From: Methylobacterium sp. PvR107
GTDB taxonomy: Bacteria; Pseudomonadota; Alphaproteobacteria; Rhizobiales; Beijerinckiaceae
Direction of reading: 5' to 3'
Assembly: GCF_017833295.1 (NCBI RefSeq)
Contig: NZ_JAFIBW010000001.1
Span: 1,860,001-1,924,000 of the forward strand
Length of the DNA stretch: 64,000 nucleotides
The first letter of the stretch is position 1; every line of letters starts with the position of its first letter. The notes beneath the pieces were generated by a model. The model was not told where the DNA came from. It did no database searches and saw only the letters and a list, made by a program, of their open reading frames with translations. A program made the translations under genes and the position numbers. Of this stretch, positions 26,002 through 35,848 are shown piece after piece.

Positions 26002-26190
26002 CTAGCGCTGATCCGGGCCCGAGGGCTTGGATCGTCCCGGCGCGGCTCCGTCGGGCTCGGCCGCGCGAACGCCGCGCTTATTGCGCCGCCCCTTGGCTTC
26101 GACCCGGCTCTCGCCGGTCAGCTTGCCAATGGCTTCCATCACGGAGGCCTTGAGGTGATCGGCGGAAGGTGAATTCCTGTTTTCGGTCAT
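26002..26190 (-). CDS. Short CsbD-like protein, 62 residues
   Basis: The N-terminal part HLKASVMEAIGKLTGESRVEAKG follows the CsbD pattern (a helix with GK-TG and E-KG), and the rest is a basic disordered tail. Its ATG overlaps the TGA of the PAS-LuxR regulator gene (ATGA), so it is translated by coupling with that regulator. No independent ribosome site is visible. Confidence 0.65.
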   Translation of the reverse strand: MTENRNSPSADHLKASVMEAIGKLTGESRVEAKGRRNKRGVRAAEPDGAAPGRSKPSGPDQR

Positions 26191-27827
26191 GGGCGCTTCG
26201 TGGTCCGCGAGACGTTCGGTCCTCGACCGAAAGATGTGCGCCCGTCCATGCCGATCAATGATGCAGATGTACCGGTAGAGTGATCTTCATCTGCCGGTAT
26301 GCTCAGCGGGAACCCGTTCTCCCGCCCCCAGACGACCGCTTCGCTTCGTTTGTGGATGCCGAGCTTACGGTAGAGCGCAGCGCCATGATTGCGCACGGTG
26401 TTGCGCGACAGTCTGAGCTTCCGGGCGATCGCGTCATCGTCGAGGCCCGAACAGATGAGGTTCAGGATCTGGCGTTCCCGGACCGTGAGGTTGGGCGCCG
26501 AGCCATCCGCTCCTTCGCGGTCGGGCCGGCGCAGGTTAGCCAGCTTCTCGATCAGGCCCCGGCTGAACCACGAGGTATCGGCCATCACGGTCTCGATCGC
26601 ATCAAACAATTCGCGCTCGGAATGCTTGCGCTCCGTGATGTCCTGGACGACCAGGAGCACGAACCCGGCCTCGTTGATGGCGACCCGCTCGGCGGAGACG
26701 AGACAGTCGAGGTGGGCGCCGCTTTCGTGTCTCAGGCACACCTCGGCGCCGCGCACGGAGCCGTTCCGATCCAGCGCCGCCTCGACCTGAAGGCGTTGCG
26801 CGTCGCTCACCCACAGCCCGGCCTCGGTCAGGCTGCGGCCGACGATGCGGTCCTCGCCCAGGCCGAAGACGCGGCCGAAGGCTTCGTTGACGCCGGTGAC
26901 CTGGTAATTCTCGGCCCGCACCAAGACGGTGGGAACGGGCGTCAGCCGGAACGCCTTGGCGAAGCGCTCTTCGCTCTGCCGCAGGGCGGTCTCGGCTTTC
27001 CGGCGCAGATCGAGATCCGCGAAGGTGAACAGCATGCAGGGCTCGTCGCCCATGGCGATCGGCTGGCCCGCCACGATGACGAAGCGCGAGCCGCCGTCGG
27101 GCAGATCCAGGCAGGCCTCCATCTGCGGGATGGTGGCCCCCTCGTTCAGGCGCGAGACCGCGAGATCCCGGTTACGCGAGCCTGCCAGAACGTCGACCTC
27201 GTAGACGCTGCGGCCGATCACGGCATCGCGGGTGTAGCCGGTCATCTCCAGGAAGCCGTGATTGACCTTGACGTGCCGCAGGTCGGACAAGCGCGTGATC
27301 ACCGCGGGCGCGGGATTGGCGTTGAAGGTCGCCTCGAAGCGCGCCTCAGCCTCGAACTGGTCGGACACATCCTTGAGGATCAGCGCCAGGCAGCTCGGAT
27401 TGCCGTCGCGGTCGGTGGCCACCAGACTGCGCAGCGAATGGACGAAATCCATGTCGGGCTTGTCGGCGCGTTTCACCTCGACGATCACATCGTGGAACCG
27501 CTCGCCCGCGAGGACGCGCTCGATCGGGTAATGGTTCGGCGTGAGATTGTTGCGGTAGCGCAGGGCGAAGCGCTGCCGGTACGCATCGACGGTCGATCCG
27601 AGTTCGTCGAGGCTTTCGGCGCCGTGCATCGCGAGCGCGGCTTCGTTGGCGTACGCGATGGTCTGGTCGGGCTCGACCAGGATCACGCCCTCGCTGAGGC
27701 CGGCGATGATCTGCCGGAGTTCATGCCTGTCGACACCAGCCGTCACAGCCTGTCTCAACCCTTGGTACCGTCCCTGCCCATTCGGCAGCGGGGCACAAAC
27801 GGGTTGCGCGCAAGCGGGTTCCACCAC
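26187..27827 (-). CDS. PAS-domain transcriptional regulator with LuxR-type HTH
   Basis: A 546-residue protein with at least three PAS domains (about 40-160, 165-280, 290-410) and a C-terminal LuxR/GerE helix-turn-helix from about 447 (LTVRERQILNLICSGLDDDA, SRNTVRNHGAALYRKLG). The PAS parts could bind a small molecule or signal redox state. The annotated GTG start at 27827 is uncertain: an EcfG-like promoter overlaps its first codons, and the real start could be the GTG at VTAGVDRHEL. Divergent to the ECF sigma gene, coupled to a CsbD-like gene. Confidence 0.85.
   Translation of the reverse strand: MVEPACAQPVCAPLPNGQGRYQGLRQAVTAGVDRHELRQIIAGLSEGVILVEPDQTIAYANEAALAMHGAESLDELGSTVDAYRQRFALRYRNNLTPNHYPIERVLAGERFHDVIVEVKRADKPDMDFVHSLRSLVATDRDGNPSCLALILKDVSDQFEAEARFEATFNANPAPAVITRLSDLRHVKVNHGFLEMTGYTRDAVIGRSVYEVDVLAGSRNRDLAVSRLNEGATIPQMEACLDLPDGGSRFVIVAGQPIAMGDEPCMLFTFADLDLRRKAETALRQSEERFAKAFRLTPVPTVLVRAENYQVTGVNEAFGRVFGLGEDRIVGRSLTEAGLWVSDAQRLQVEAALDRNGSVRGAEVCLRHESGAHLDCLVSAERVAINEAGFVLLVVQDITERKHSERELFDAIETVMADTSWFSRGLIEKLANLRRPDREGADGSAPNLTVRERQILNLICSGLDDDAIARKLRLSRNTVRNHGAALYRKLGIHKRSEAVVWGRENGFPLSIPADEDHSTGTSASLIGMDGRTSFGRGPNVSRTTKRP
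27798..27822 (-). promoter_or_regulatory. Candidate EcfG-type promoter for the PAS-LuxR gene
   Basis: On the minus strand GGAAC (revcomp of 27818-27822) is followed after exactly 16 bases by CGTT (revcomp of 27798-27801). GGAAC-N16/17-CGTT is the consensus of alphaproteobacterial general-stress sigma factor EcfG. The next gene encodes an EcfG-like sigma protein, so a regulatory loop is plausible. One match of nine bases can arise by chance. Confidence 0.5.
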
Positions 27828-27844
27828 CCATGTTATTTTCCTGG

Positions 27845-27850
27845 TATACT
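27845..27850 (+). promoter_or_regulatory. Candidate extended -10 promoter of the sigma gene
   Basis: TGGTATACT contains an extended -10 (TG-N-TATACT) 36 bases upstream of the sigma gene start. A good -35 is not seen, which is common for extended -10 promoters. Confidence 0.35.
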
Positions 27851-27886
27851 CGCATCATTGACGTGGGCGATTTCAGTTAGTGATAA

Positions 27887-28633
27887 ATGATCGGGCCTCA
27901 CATGGGCCCCATCACCCGCCGAGCAGGCGACCTTTCCCAATCGACACGAGTGCTATCCGTGCAGCCCGCCGACAAACAGCGGGAACCGGCCGATGCGTCC
28001 GGCTCCGTCATTTCCCAGGTGCATGCCCAGCTCGGCGAGCAGCTGCGGCAATACTATTCAGAAGTTGTAGAGATTGATCCAGGCTCCCGCCTTGGTAGGG
28101 TCCTGGCACGCCTCTCGGCGGCGCTCGATGCCGCCGAGGCCGACCGACAGGTTCCTGGCGCCTTCAAGGACGAGCTGATCGGCATAGTGCCGCGCCTGCG
28201 CCGGTACGCCATGTCGCTGGCCTTCGACAGCAGCGAGGCCGACGACCTCGTGCAGCTCACGCTGCTCAAGGCCTGGGAGCATCGCGAACGGTTTCAACCG
28301 GGTACCAGCCTTGTTGCCTGGCTGTTCACGATCCTGCGCAACGGCTTCATCAACGGGCGCCGCAAGCGTCGGTACGAGGTTCCGGATCCCAACGGCCTTC
28401 ACGCCGCCGCCTTGACGGAGCCGGCGGGACAGGATCACGCGCTGCACTTGCAGGAGGTGCAGGCCGCCCTCGACCGCCTCGAACCGCCGCACCGCGAGGC
28501 GCTGATGCTGATCGCGGTCGAGGGCCTCCCCTACGACGACGCCGCGGTTGTGCTCGGCTGCCCTCCCGGCACCGTGAAGAGCCGTGTGAGCCGGGCGCGC
28601 GACCGGCTGATCCGCGTGCTGGGTGAGGCCTGA
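27887..28633 (+). CDS. ECF sigma factor (EcfG-like) with NepR-like N-terminal segment
   Basis: A 248-residue protein. The C-terminal 155 residues are a group IV sigma factor: region 2 (SSEADDLVQLTLLKAWEH, SLVAWLFTILRNGFINGRR) and region 4 (LDRLEPPHREALMLIAVEGL, CPPGTVKSRVSRARDRL). The first 90 residues are additional: after a disordered start, residues 46-82 (VHAQLGEQLRQYYSEVVE followed by LGRVLARLSAAL) resemble the core helices of NepR, the anti-sigma factor of EcfG. A NepR-sigma fusion would hold its own inhibitor. Similarity to NepR is my motif reading. No strong ribosome site precedes the ATG. Confidence 0.8.
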   Translation: MIGPHMGPITRRAGDLSQSTRVLSVQPADKQREPADASGSVISQVHAQLGEQLRQYYSEVVEIDPGSRLGRVLARLSAALDAAEADRQVPGAFKDELIGIVPRLRRYAMSLAFDSSEADDLVQLTLLKAWEHRERFQPGTSLVAWLFTILRNGFINGRRKRRYEVPDPNGLHAAALTEPAGQDHALHLQEVQAALDRLEPPHREALMLIAVEGLPYDDAAVVLGCPPGTVKSRVSRARDRLIRVLGEA

Positions 28634-28644
28634 ACCGAAAAAGG

Positions 28645-28670
28645 ACCCCGCGCGGCGATGCCGGCGGGGT
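28645..28670 (+). terminator. Hairpin downstream of the sigma gene
   Basis: ACCCCGC and GCGGGGT form a seven-base stem around a 12-base loop, 12 bases after the stop. No T run follows, so the terminator assignment is weak. Confidence 0.35.
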
Positions 28671-28892
28671 TGAAGGAAGACGGCGTTCGGTGCGTTACGC
28701 CGAGCGCCTTTGCGAAGTCTAGCATTACCGCAGATGCCGAATAGCCCTCGCGGTGACAAATAGACTCAAATATTACGATGACACGACCCGTGTTTACGCC
28801 TAGTACCTACGAAATAAATTGTGCACTGACCGCACGACAAAAGAGCCGACAAGGGCACATCTGCCTTTGTCGGCGCACGATTCGCGCCCGGC

Positions 28893-29258
28893 TCAGGACT
28901 GCGTCTTGAGGTAGGCGATCACGTCGTTGATCTTCTTGTCGTCCGGGTAGCCCTGGAAGATCATCTTGTTGCCCGGAACCTTCGCCTTCGGGTTCTTCAG
29001 CCATTCGTGGAGTGTGGCCTCGTCCCAGGTCAAGCCGGAATTCTTCAGCGCGGCGGAGTAGTTGTAGCCCTCATAGGTGCCCGCCTTGCGGCCGACGACG
29101 CCCTTCAGGTCCGGACCCACGCCGTTCTTCTGGAAGTTGTGGCACGCCTTGCACGGGGCGAATGCCTTCTCGCCGGCGGCCGCGTCGCCGGCCTCCTGGG
29201 CCTGAACTGACAGCGGGATCAGGGCGGCAAGGATGGCGCCGAGAACGAATGAACGCAT
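28893..29258 (-). CDS. Class I c-type cytochrome (cytochrome c2/c550-like)
   Basis: A 121-residue exported cytochrome with a signal peptide ending PLSVQA-QEAG. Haem is attached at CKACH, and the axial Met lies in the C-terminal GNKMIFQGYP segment. The fold is that of soluble cytochrome c2: GVGPDLKGVVGRKAG, the YNYSAALKNSG region and a final helix NDVIAYLKTQ. It should carry electrons in the periplasm. The ATG at 29258 has AGAGGAAG just upstream; the longer reading is not needed. Confidence 0.92.
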   Translation of the reverse strand: MRSFVLGAILAALIPLSVQAQEAGDAAAGEKAFAPCKACHNFQKNGVGPDLKGVVGRKAGTYEGYNYSAALKNSGLTWDEATLHEWLKNPKAKVPGNKMIFQGYPDDKKINDVIAYLKTQS

Positions 29259-29467
29259 GAACTTCCTCTTGAGCCGAGCGGGTTCGTTCGCGATGAGAAC
29301 CCTTGGCGTTGCGAGAGGTAGACGTCCGTTGTTCCGCCTTAATCCGGCCGCCGCTTGCGCCAGGCAATTTTTCGAGCGGAACCGGTAAGACCGGCCGGAT
29401 CGAAGCCACAAGCGCCCTCGCCTCTCTCCGAACGCAGGCCGATGTCTCCGCAGGGCTTCGGAGGAGC

Positions 29468-29800
29468 CTATCGTGCCAGGACGGCGGCCACGCGGATCAG
29501 ACCGTCGGCTCGCGCGGCCGGATCCGTGCCGATAGGGGCGACCCCGTCGCCGGCCACCGAGCGGGCCAAGCCCCGCCGCTCTCGGATCGGCCGGTCCGGG
29601 TGATCGAAATCGTGGTCGGCGGCAAGATACACCGGGATGGCGACGGGCTCGCCGCGCGCCTGGGCGTCCGCGGCAAGGCTCTGAAAGGCGGTCGCGCCCG
29701 TCCAGTCATCCGCACCGCCGACCAGGATCCGCAACGGCACACGATCGCGCCAGCCGCGGTCGGCTCGCGCGCGGCATCCGGGACGGAACGCCACGGCCCG
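29468..29800 (-). pseudogene. C-terminal remnant of a dienelactone hydrolase-family protein
   Basis: About 110 codons end at 29468 with the C-terminal part of a dienelactone hydrolase: RAVAFRPGCRA, the acid segment ILVGGADDWTGA, and the His region DHDFDHPDRPIRERRGLA. The nucleophile half (with GxCxGG) is missing and the upstream sequence is unrelated Arg-rich translation, so the gene is truncated. It ends beside tRNA-Glu, a usual site for integration and excision events. Confidence 0.55.
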
Positions 29801-29924
29801 GGCCCATGGCAGCCGAGCGTCCGAGACACGCGCATCTGTGCCAGACGGCACGGTCCCACCGCGGAAGCAGGTTCGGATCCCACCTCCGTCAAGGCGGTGT
29901 CCAGAGGGAAGAAAAATGCGCCGG

Positions 29925-30000
29925 TGGCGCTCCCAAGGGGAATCGAACCCCTGTTTTCGCCGTGAGAGGGCGACGTCCTAGACCGCTAGACGATGGGAGC
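29925..30000 (-). tRNA. tRNA-Glu (anticodon CTC)
   Basis: The minus strand gives a complete cloverleaf: acceptor stem GCTCCCA/TGGGAGC, D arm TCTAGCGGTCTAGGA, anticodon stem TCGCC/GGCGA around loop CTCTCAC (anticodon CTC), T arm CAGGGGTTCGATTCCCCTT, discriminator G and an encoded CCA (revcomp of 29925-29927). Decodes GAG. Confidence 0.95.
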
Positions 30001-30101
30001 TTTCCGGCGGCGCGGGGGTGCTATAGCCACGACCCGCCGGGGGAGCAAGAGCCTTCCTCAGGAAATCCGCGTCGGCGGATCGAATCGGATGCGGACGGAT
30101 C

Positions 30102-31109
30102 GTGGTGGACAAGGACGTCGAAGAGCGGTTCGGGATTGTCGCGGAGGGCGGTGTCCGGCTCGACCGGGCATTGGTGGCCCTGTTCCCGGACCTGTCGCGA
30201 GCCCGGTTGCAGGATCTCATCCGTGAGGGTCAGGTGCGCCGGGGGGACGGCACATCGCTGCGCGATCCCGCATCGAAGGTCGGTGCCGGCGTGCAGCTCG
30301 CCCTGACGGTGCCGCAGCCTAAGGCCGCCGAGCCGGCGGCGGAGGCCGTCGACCTGCCGATCGTGTACGAGGACGACGACCTGATCGTGATCGACAAGCC
30401 GGCCGGGCTCGTCGTCCATCCGGCGCCCGGACACGAGAGCGGGACCCTGGTCAACGCCCTGATCGCCCATTGCGGCGCGAGCCTCTCGGGGATCGGCGGC
30501 GTTCGCCGGCCCGGCATCGTCCATCGCCTCGACAAGGATACGAGCGGCCTGATCGTGGTCGCGAAGAACGATGCCGCCCATCAGGGGCTGACCAGCCAGT
30601 TTGCCGACCATGGCCGGACCGGGCCGCTGGAACGCGCCTACATGGCCGTGGTCTGGGGGTTGCCGCAGCCGCGCACCGGCACCATCCGGGCGAATCTGGC
30701 GCGCTCCCGCTACCATCGCGAGAAGATCGCGGTCGTTTCCGATGAGGCCGGCCGCCACGCGGTGACGCATTACGCGGTCGCCGAGACCTATCCGGAGGCG
30801 ACCCTGGTCCGTTGCCAGCTCGAAACCGGGCGGACGCACCAGATCCGCGTGCACCTCGCCCATCGCGGCCACCCGCTCCTCGGCGACAGTGTCTACGGCG
30901 GCGCTTTCCGCACCAAGGCCGCGCGCTTGAAGCCGGCAGCGCGCGACGCGCTTGCAGCTTTGGGCCGGCAGGCACTCCACGCGGAAATGCTCGGATTCAG
31001 CCACCCGCGCACGCGGCAGACCCTTCGTTTCGAGAGCCGCCTGCCGCCCGATCTCACCGAACTCGTGACGGCGCTGCGGTCAGAAGCCGAGAGTCCCGCG
31101 CGACTGTAA
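30102..31109 (+). CDS. rluD: RluA-family 23S rRNA pseudouridine synthase (RluD type)
   Basis: A 335-residue enzyme with an N-terminal S4 RNA-binding domain (RLDRALVALFPDLSRARLQD) and a synthase domain with the catalytic motif HRLDKDTSGLIVVAKND. It makes pseudouridine in helix 69 of 23S rRNA if it is the RluD form. The GTG start at 30102 gives the S4 domain complete; there is no strong ribosome site. It lies just beyond tRNA-Glu and upstream of rpoH; this order is common in Methylobacterium relatives. Confidence 0.93.
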   Translation: MVDKDVEERFGIVAEGGVRLDRALVALFPDLSRARLQDLIREGQVRRGDGTSLRDPASKVGAGVQLALTVPQPKAAEPAAEAVDLPIVYEDDDLIVIDKPAGLVVHPAPGHESGTLVNALIAHCGASLSGIGGVRRPGIVHRLDKDTSGLIVVAKNDAAHQGLTSQFADHGRTGPLERAYMAVVWGLPQPRTGTIRANLARSRYHREKIAVVSDEAGRHAVTHYAVAETYPEATLVRCQLETGRTHQIRVHLAHRGHPLLGDSVYGGAFRTKAARLKPAARDALAALGRQALHAEMLGFSHPRTRQTLRFESRLPPDLTELVTALRSEAESPARL

Positions 31110-31141
31110 CCGGAGCCGAGCAACGTGCGAAAGGTCACCCC

Positions 31142-31168
31142 GTACCGCGTCACTTCGTGACATGGTAC
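31142..31168. promoter_or_regulatory. 27-base dyad between rluD and rpoH
   Basis: The sequence has GTACC-GC-GTCAC at the left and GTGAC-AT-GGTAC at the right around TTC: two pairs of matching arms with a two-base mismatch. No T run follows. It could be a protein binding site for rpoH control or a weak terminator for rluD (stop 32 bases upstream). Confidence 0.4.
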
Positions 31169-31345
31169 GACTTAATCGGCCGTTGGCGCGTTGATGACGA
31201 CGTGAGTGTCTTCAACCGCGACCGGCTCCCCGGCAACCCGTATGAGATGGGTGGTCGGCAGGGTCGGCTCAAGAGCGGCCCGAGTGGACGGCACTATTGC
31301 CCGTCGCGTCCGCCCTCAAGGGGGACATAGGTTCAGGAGAAAGCC

Positions 31346-32239
31346 ATGGCCGGTGCGCTACCCGTGCTCGCCAACGAAGGTGGCCTGTCGCGCTACCTCG
31401 ATGAAATCCGCAAGTTCCCGATGCTGGAGCCGACGGAAGAGTTCACCCTGGCCAAGAGCTGGCGTGAAGCCGGCGACCGGGAGGCTGCGCACAGGCTCGT
31501 GACCTCGCACCTGCGCCTCGTCGCGAAGATCGCGATGGGTTATCGCGGCTACGGGCTGCCGATCGGCGAGGTGGTGTCCGAGGGCAATGTCGGCCTCATG
31601 CAGGCGGTCAAGCGTTTCGATCCCGACAAGGGCTTCCGGCTCGCCACCTACGCCATGTGGTGGATCAAGGCGGCAATCCAGGAATACATCCTTCGATCCT
31701 GGTCGCTCGTGAAGATGGGCACCACGGCGAACCAGAAGAAGCTGTTCTTCAACCTGCGCAAGGCGAAGGGCAAGATCTCGGCTCTGGACGAGGGCGACCT
31801 CAAGCCCGATCAGGTGAAGCAGATCGCGACCCGCCTCGGCGTGCCCGAACAGGACGTGATCGACATGAACCGGCGCCTGTCCGGTGACACGTCGCTCAAC
31901 GCCCCCTTGCGCGAGGAGGGCGAGGGCGAGTGGCAGGATTGGCTCGTCGACAACGCGCCCAGCCAGGAGACTGTGCTGGCCCGTGAGCAGGAGGGGCAGA
32001 ACCGCCTCTCGGCTCTGCGCGATGCGCTGAGCGTCCTCAATCCGCGCGAGCGGCGCATCTTCGAGGCCCGGCGGCTCGCCGAGGACCCGATCACCCTGGA
32101 GGATCTCTCGGGCGAGTTCGGCGTGTCGCGCGAGCGGGTGCGGCAGATCGAGGTGCGCGCCTTCGAGAAGGTTCAGGAAGCGGTCAAGCGCAACATCGCC
32201 AGCCGTGAATTGCCCCGGGCCGGCATCGAGGCCCATTGA
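31346..32239 (+). CDS. rpoH: Heat-shock sigma factor RpoH (sigma-32)
   Basis: A 297-residue sigma factor. Region 2 is complete (SEGNVGLMQAVKRFDPDKGF, YAMWWIKAAIQEYIL), the RpoH box QKKLFFNLRKA is at 130-140 and region 4 ends with the HTH ITLEDLSGEFGVSRERVRQIE. It directs RNA polymerase to heat-shock genes. AGGAGAAAGCC gives a strong ribosome site. Alphaproteobacteria often have two or more rpoH copies; which one this is cannot be told here. Confidence 0.96.
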   Translation: MAGALPVLANEGGLSRYLDEIRKFPMLEPTEEFTLAKSWREAGDREAAHRLVTSHLRLVAKIAMGYRGYGLPIGEVVSEGNVGLMQAVKRFDPDKGFRLATYAMWWIKAAIQEYILRSWSLVKMGTTANQKKLFFNLRKAKGKISALDEGDLKPDQVKQIATRLGVPEQDVIDMNRRLSGDTSLNAPLREEGEGEWQDWLVDNAPSQETVLAREQEGQNRLSALRDALSVLNPRERRIFEARRLAEDPITLEDLSGEFGVSRERVRQIEVRAFEKVQEAVKRNIASRELPRAGIEAH

Positions 32240-32287
32240 CGGACCGGCCCGGCGCGCGACTGCGCGCCGGCATCTGTGACCAGTGAC

Positions 32288-33706
32288 TCACTGCCAGGTT
32301 TCGAAGGCGCTCTGAAACACCTGCGCGCCGGCTGATCCCTTCTCGAACGTCAGGACCGCGCGCTTGCCGGTGGTGTAGCGCAGAGCCAGATCGAACCAGT
32401 TGCGGTGAAGCAGCAGATCGGTGTTCCGCTCGACATCGTTCGGCAGCGACGACAGGCCGATCAGGAACAGGTTGTCACGGACGCGGACCGGCAGGCCCGA
32501 GACCGGCGATCCGCGGGCATTCTGCTCGTCCTTCGCCTGCAGCAGGCCGACATCCTGCACGGTGCGGGCTGGCCCGTTGCCGGTCTGGCTGAAAGCCAGA
32601 CTGACCGTGTGCGAGGCCGGTAAGGTCGTGTCGAGATTGCGCTGGAGCGTCATCACCAGGGTCAGCCCCGCGTCGGGAAACGTGACCGTGGCGACCACCG
32701 CACTCTGAAGCGGCTGCCCCTGCTCACCGTTGACGGTCTCGAGGCGCCACGTCACCCGGCCGGATGTGCTCGTCGGCTGCGCGTTCTCGGTTCCCGAGGC
32801 TTCCTCGATCAGTTCGGCCCGTTGCGCGACCGCGACACTGGCCTCGGTCGGGGCCGTGACCGGGCGCGGCGTCGCGCCACCTTCCGGGCGCGCTGCGATC
32901 TTCGGCACCGGCGCGGCGTCGCCGCCGACGCGATCGCCGAACTTGGCGTCGCCCTCGGGCTGCTGCGTATCCGCCGTTTCGGCCCCGTTCGGACGGAGTG
33001 TTTGCGGACGGTCGCGCAGAAGGAACGCCGCCACGGCGATGAGCCCGATCACCACCGCCAGCACGGAGCCGACGAAGACGTTGCGCAGCACCCGTGAACG
33101 GCCTGTGCGCGGCGGCACCACCTCGATGCGCGGACGCTGGCGTCCGCTGCCGGCCTCGCCAGCGGCGGAAAGGTCGGGCTCTTCCGCGCCGGTCGGGATC
33201 GCCGAAGCTGGCGGCTCCGGCGTCTCTGGCGCGGCGATCTGGACGGAGCCGGGGCGTGGCGGCGCGATCGGGAGCGGGGCCTCGCGGGGCTCCTCGGGTT
33301 CGGGCCTGGATTCAGGGGCGAGACTCGGCGCAGCGAAGGCAACCGGCCCGGCTGGGGGCAGGACGGGCTCCGGCTCCGTGAGCGCCGGCGGGGGCGGCGA
33401 CGGCTCCGGGATGTCTGGTGTCCGGTCCGCCGGCTCCTCGATCGCCGGCTGCGCCGGTCCAGGCCCCTGCGCGGCGTCGTTGGCCGGAGCCGGCAGACCC
33501 CCGTGATCGATCTCGAGCCGCTCGATCGCGGTATCGAGAGCCCGGCGCTCGAGGTCGATGTCGCTCTCGGACAGGGGCGGATCGAGCGAGCGGAGCTGAC
33601 TGATCAGGGCGTTGCGCGCGCGGTCGTAGACCGCCTTGCGCAAGGCGGGTGTTCGATCCGGCAGCGCGTCGAGAGCGCGTGCCAGAAGCGGATAGTAATC
33701 GGCCAT
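32288..33706 (-). CDS. Pro-rich membrane-anchored protein, unknown function
   Basis: A 472-residue protein with four parts: an N-terminal helical region (MADYYPLLARALDALPDRT to about 75), a Pro/Glu/Ala-rich disordered segment (80-200), one membrane helix at about 215-240 (VFVGSVLAVVIGLIAVAAFL), and a periplasmic C-terminal domain of about 150 residues that starts at GRVTWRLETVNGEQGQPLQS and ends in ALRYTTGKRAVLTFEKGSAG. I do not recognise the C-terminal domain. It ends convergently with rpoH. Confidence 0.75.
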   Translation of the reverse strand: MADYYPLLARALDALPDRTPALRKAVYDRARNALISQLRSLDPPLSESDIDLERRALDTAIERLEIDHGGLPAPANDAAQGPGPAQPAIEEPADRTPDIPEPSPPPPALTEPEPVLPPAGPVAFAAPSLAPESRPEPEEPREAPLPIAPPRPGSVQIAAPETPEPPASAIPTGAEEPDLSAAGEAGSGRQRPRIEVVPPRTGRSRVLRNVFVGSVLAVVIGLIAVAAFLLRDRPQTLRPNGAETADTQQPEGDAKFGDRVGGDAAPVPKIAARPEGGATPRPVTAPTEASVAVAQRAELIEEASGTENAQPTSTSGRVTWRLETVNGEQGQPLQSAVVATVTFPDAGLTLVMTLQRNLDTTLPASHTVSLAFSQTGNGPARTVQDVGLLQAKDEQNARGSPVSGLPVRVRDNLFLIGLSSLPNDVERNTDLLLHRNWFDLALRYTTGKRAVLTFEKGSAGAQVFQSAFETWQ

Positions 33707-33988
33707 GATGCCCTGGTCCGCCCCCTTCGGCCACCGTCCGGCAGCACCGGTCGAGGGCCGGGGACCGAGGGCCGCTCCCGCCCGTCAGGGTCGGTCACGG
33801 CCCGTCGGCCGGTTATGTCGTGATCCGCCGCGCGGAACCGCGTCCGCGCCTCGGTGACCGAGATGGTGCCGGGGCAGCCATCAGGATGGCCGCCCGTCCG
33901 CGCGCCCGTTCTAGATCAAGCGGGCACGGGCTGGATACAGTCGGGGTGTTCAAAAACTTGCGCCGTCAACGGGATAGAGAGCGACGCG

Positions 33989-35281
<1,293 letters not shown>

Positions 35282-35424
35282 GCCTGCCTGCTTACCCGCG
35301 ACGGAAACCGGGACGCCGCCGTCCGCGGGTGCGGGCGGCGTACGTCGTGAGCCGTTTCCGCGATCCGGGCAGCGAAATCAAGCAATTCGCCGCATGGCAG
35401 CCGGTATAGCTGCCGCGCGGATGC

Positions 35425-35757
35425 CTACTTCGCCTCGGTCCCGGGCGCGCGGCCCGGCAGTTGATCGGGCTTGATCACCGGCATCGAACCGGACTGGTCG
35501 GGCTTGACCACGGTTCCCGTCGTCCCGGTCTCCGGCGGCTTGATGACGCCGTCGTTCTGCTGAAGCTTGTCGCTGAGCGACTGGTCCCTGGGCGGCGCAT
35601 CCGCGCTCGGACGAACCCGGTCCGGCGGCGTCTGCGTCCCGGACGGGAGAGCCGGATCGGAATCGCGCCCTTTCAGAGGCGCATCGAGATTCTGGGCATA
35701 GGCGGGCAGCGCGACCAGCGTCGCCGCCACCGCCGCGAGCAGGAACTTCTTCGGCAC
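35425..35757 (-). CDS. Small exported Pro/Asp-rich protein, unknown function
   Basis: A 110-residue protein that begins with a signal peptide (PKKFLLAAVAATLVALPAYA-QN) after a GTG at 35757, with GGGGAGG six bases upstream deciding this start. The mature part is low-complexity and rich in Pro, Asp, Lys and Thr; the phrase VKPDQ/IKPDQ is repeated. No known domain. Sits between purA and the aminotransferase on the same strand. Confidence 0.65.
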   Translation of the reverse strand: MPKKFLLAAVAATLVALPAYAQNLDAPLKGRDSDPALPSGTQTPPDRVRPSADAPPRDQSLSDKLQQNDGVIKPPETGTTGTVVKPDQSGSMPVIKPDQLPGRAPGTEAK

Positions 35758-35848
35758 GATCGGCCTCCCCTCTCTCAGGATACGAATTCGGGGAGGAACA
35801 GCCGGGGGCAGCATCCGTTCCTGCCCCTTCCAGAGAGACCTCTCCGAC

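Noticed and set aside
29303..29965. 220-codon plus-strand frame next to tRNA-Glu
   Set aside because: It runs opposite the hydrolase remnant and into the tRNA; no domain and no ribosome site.
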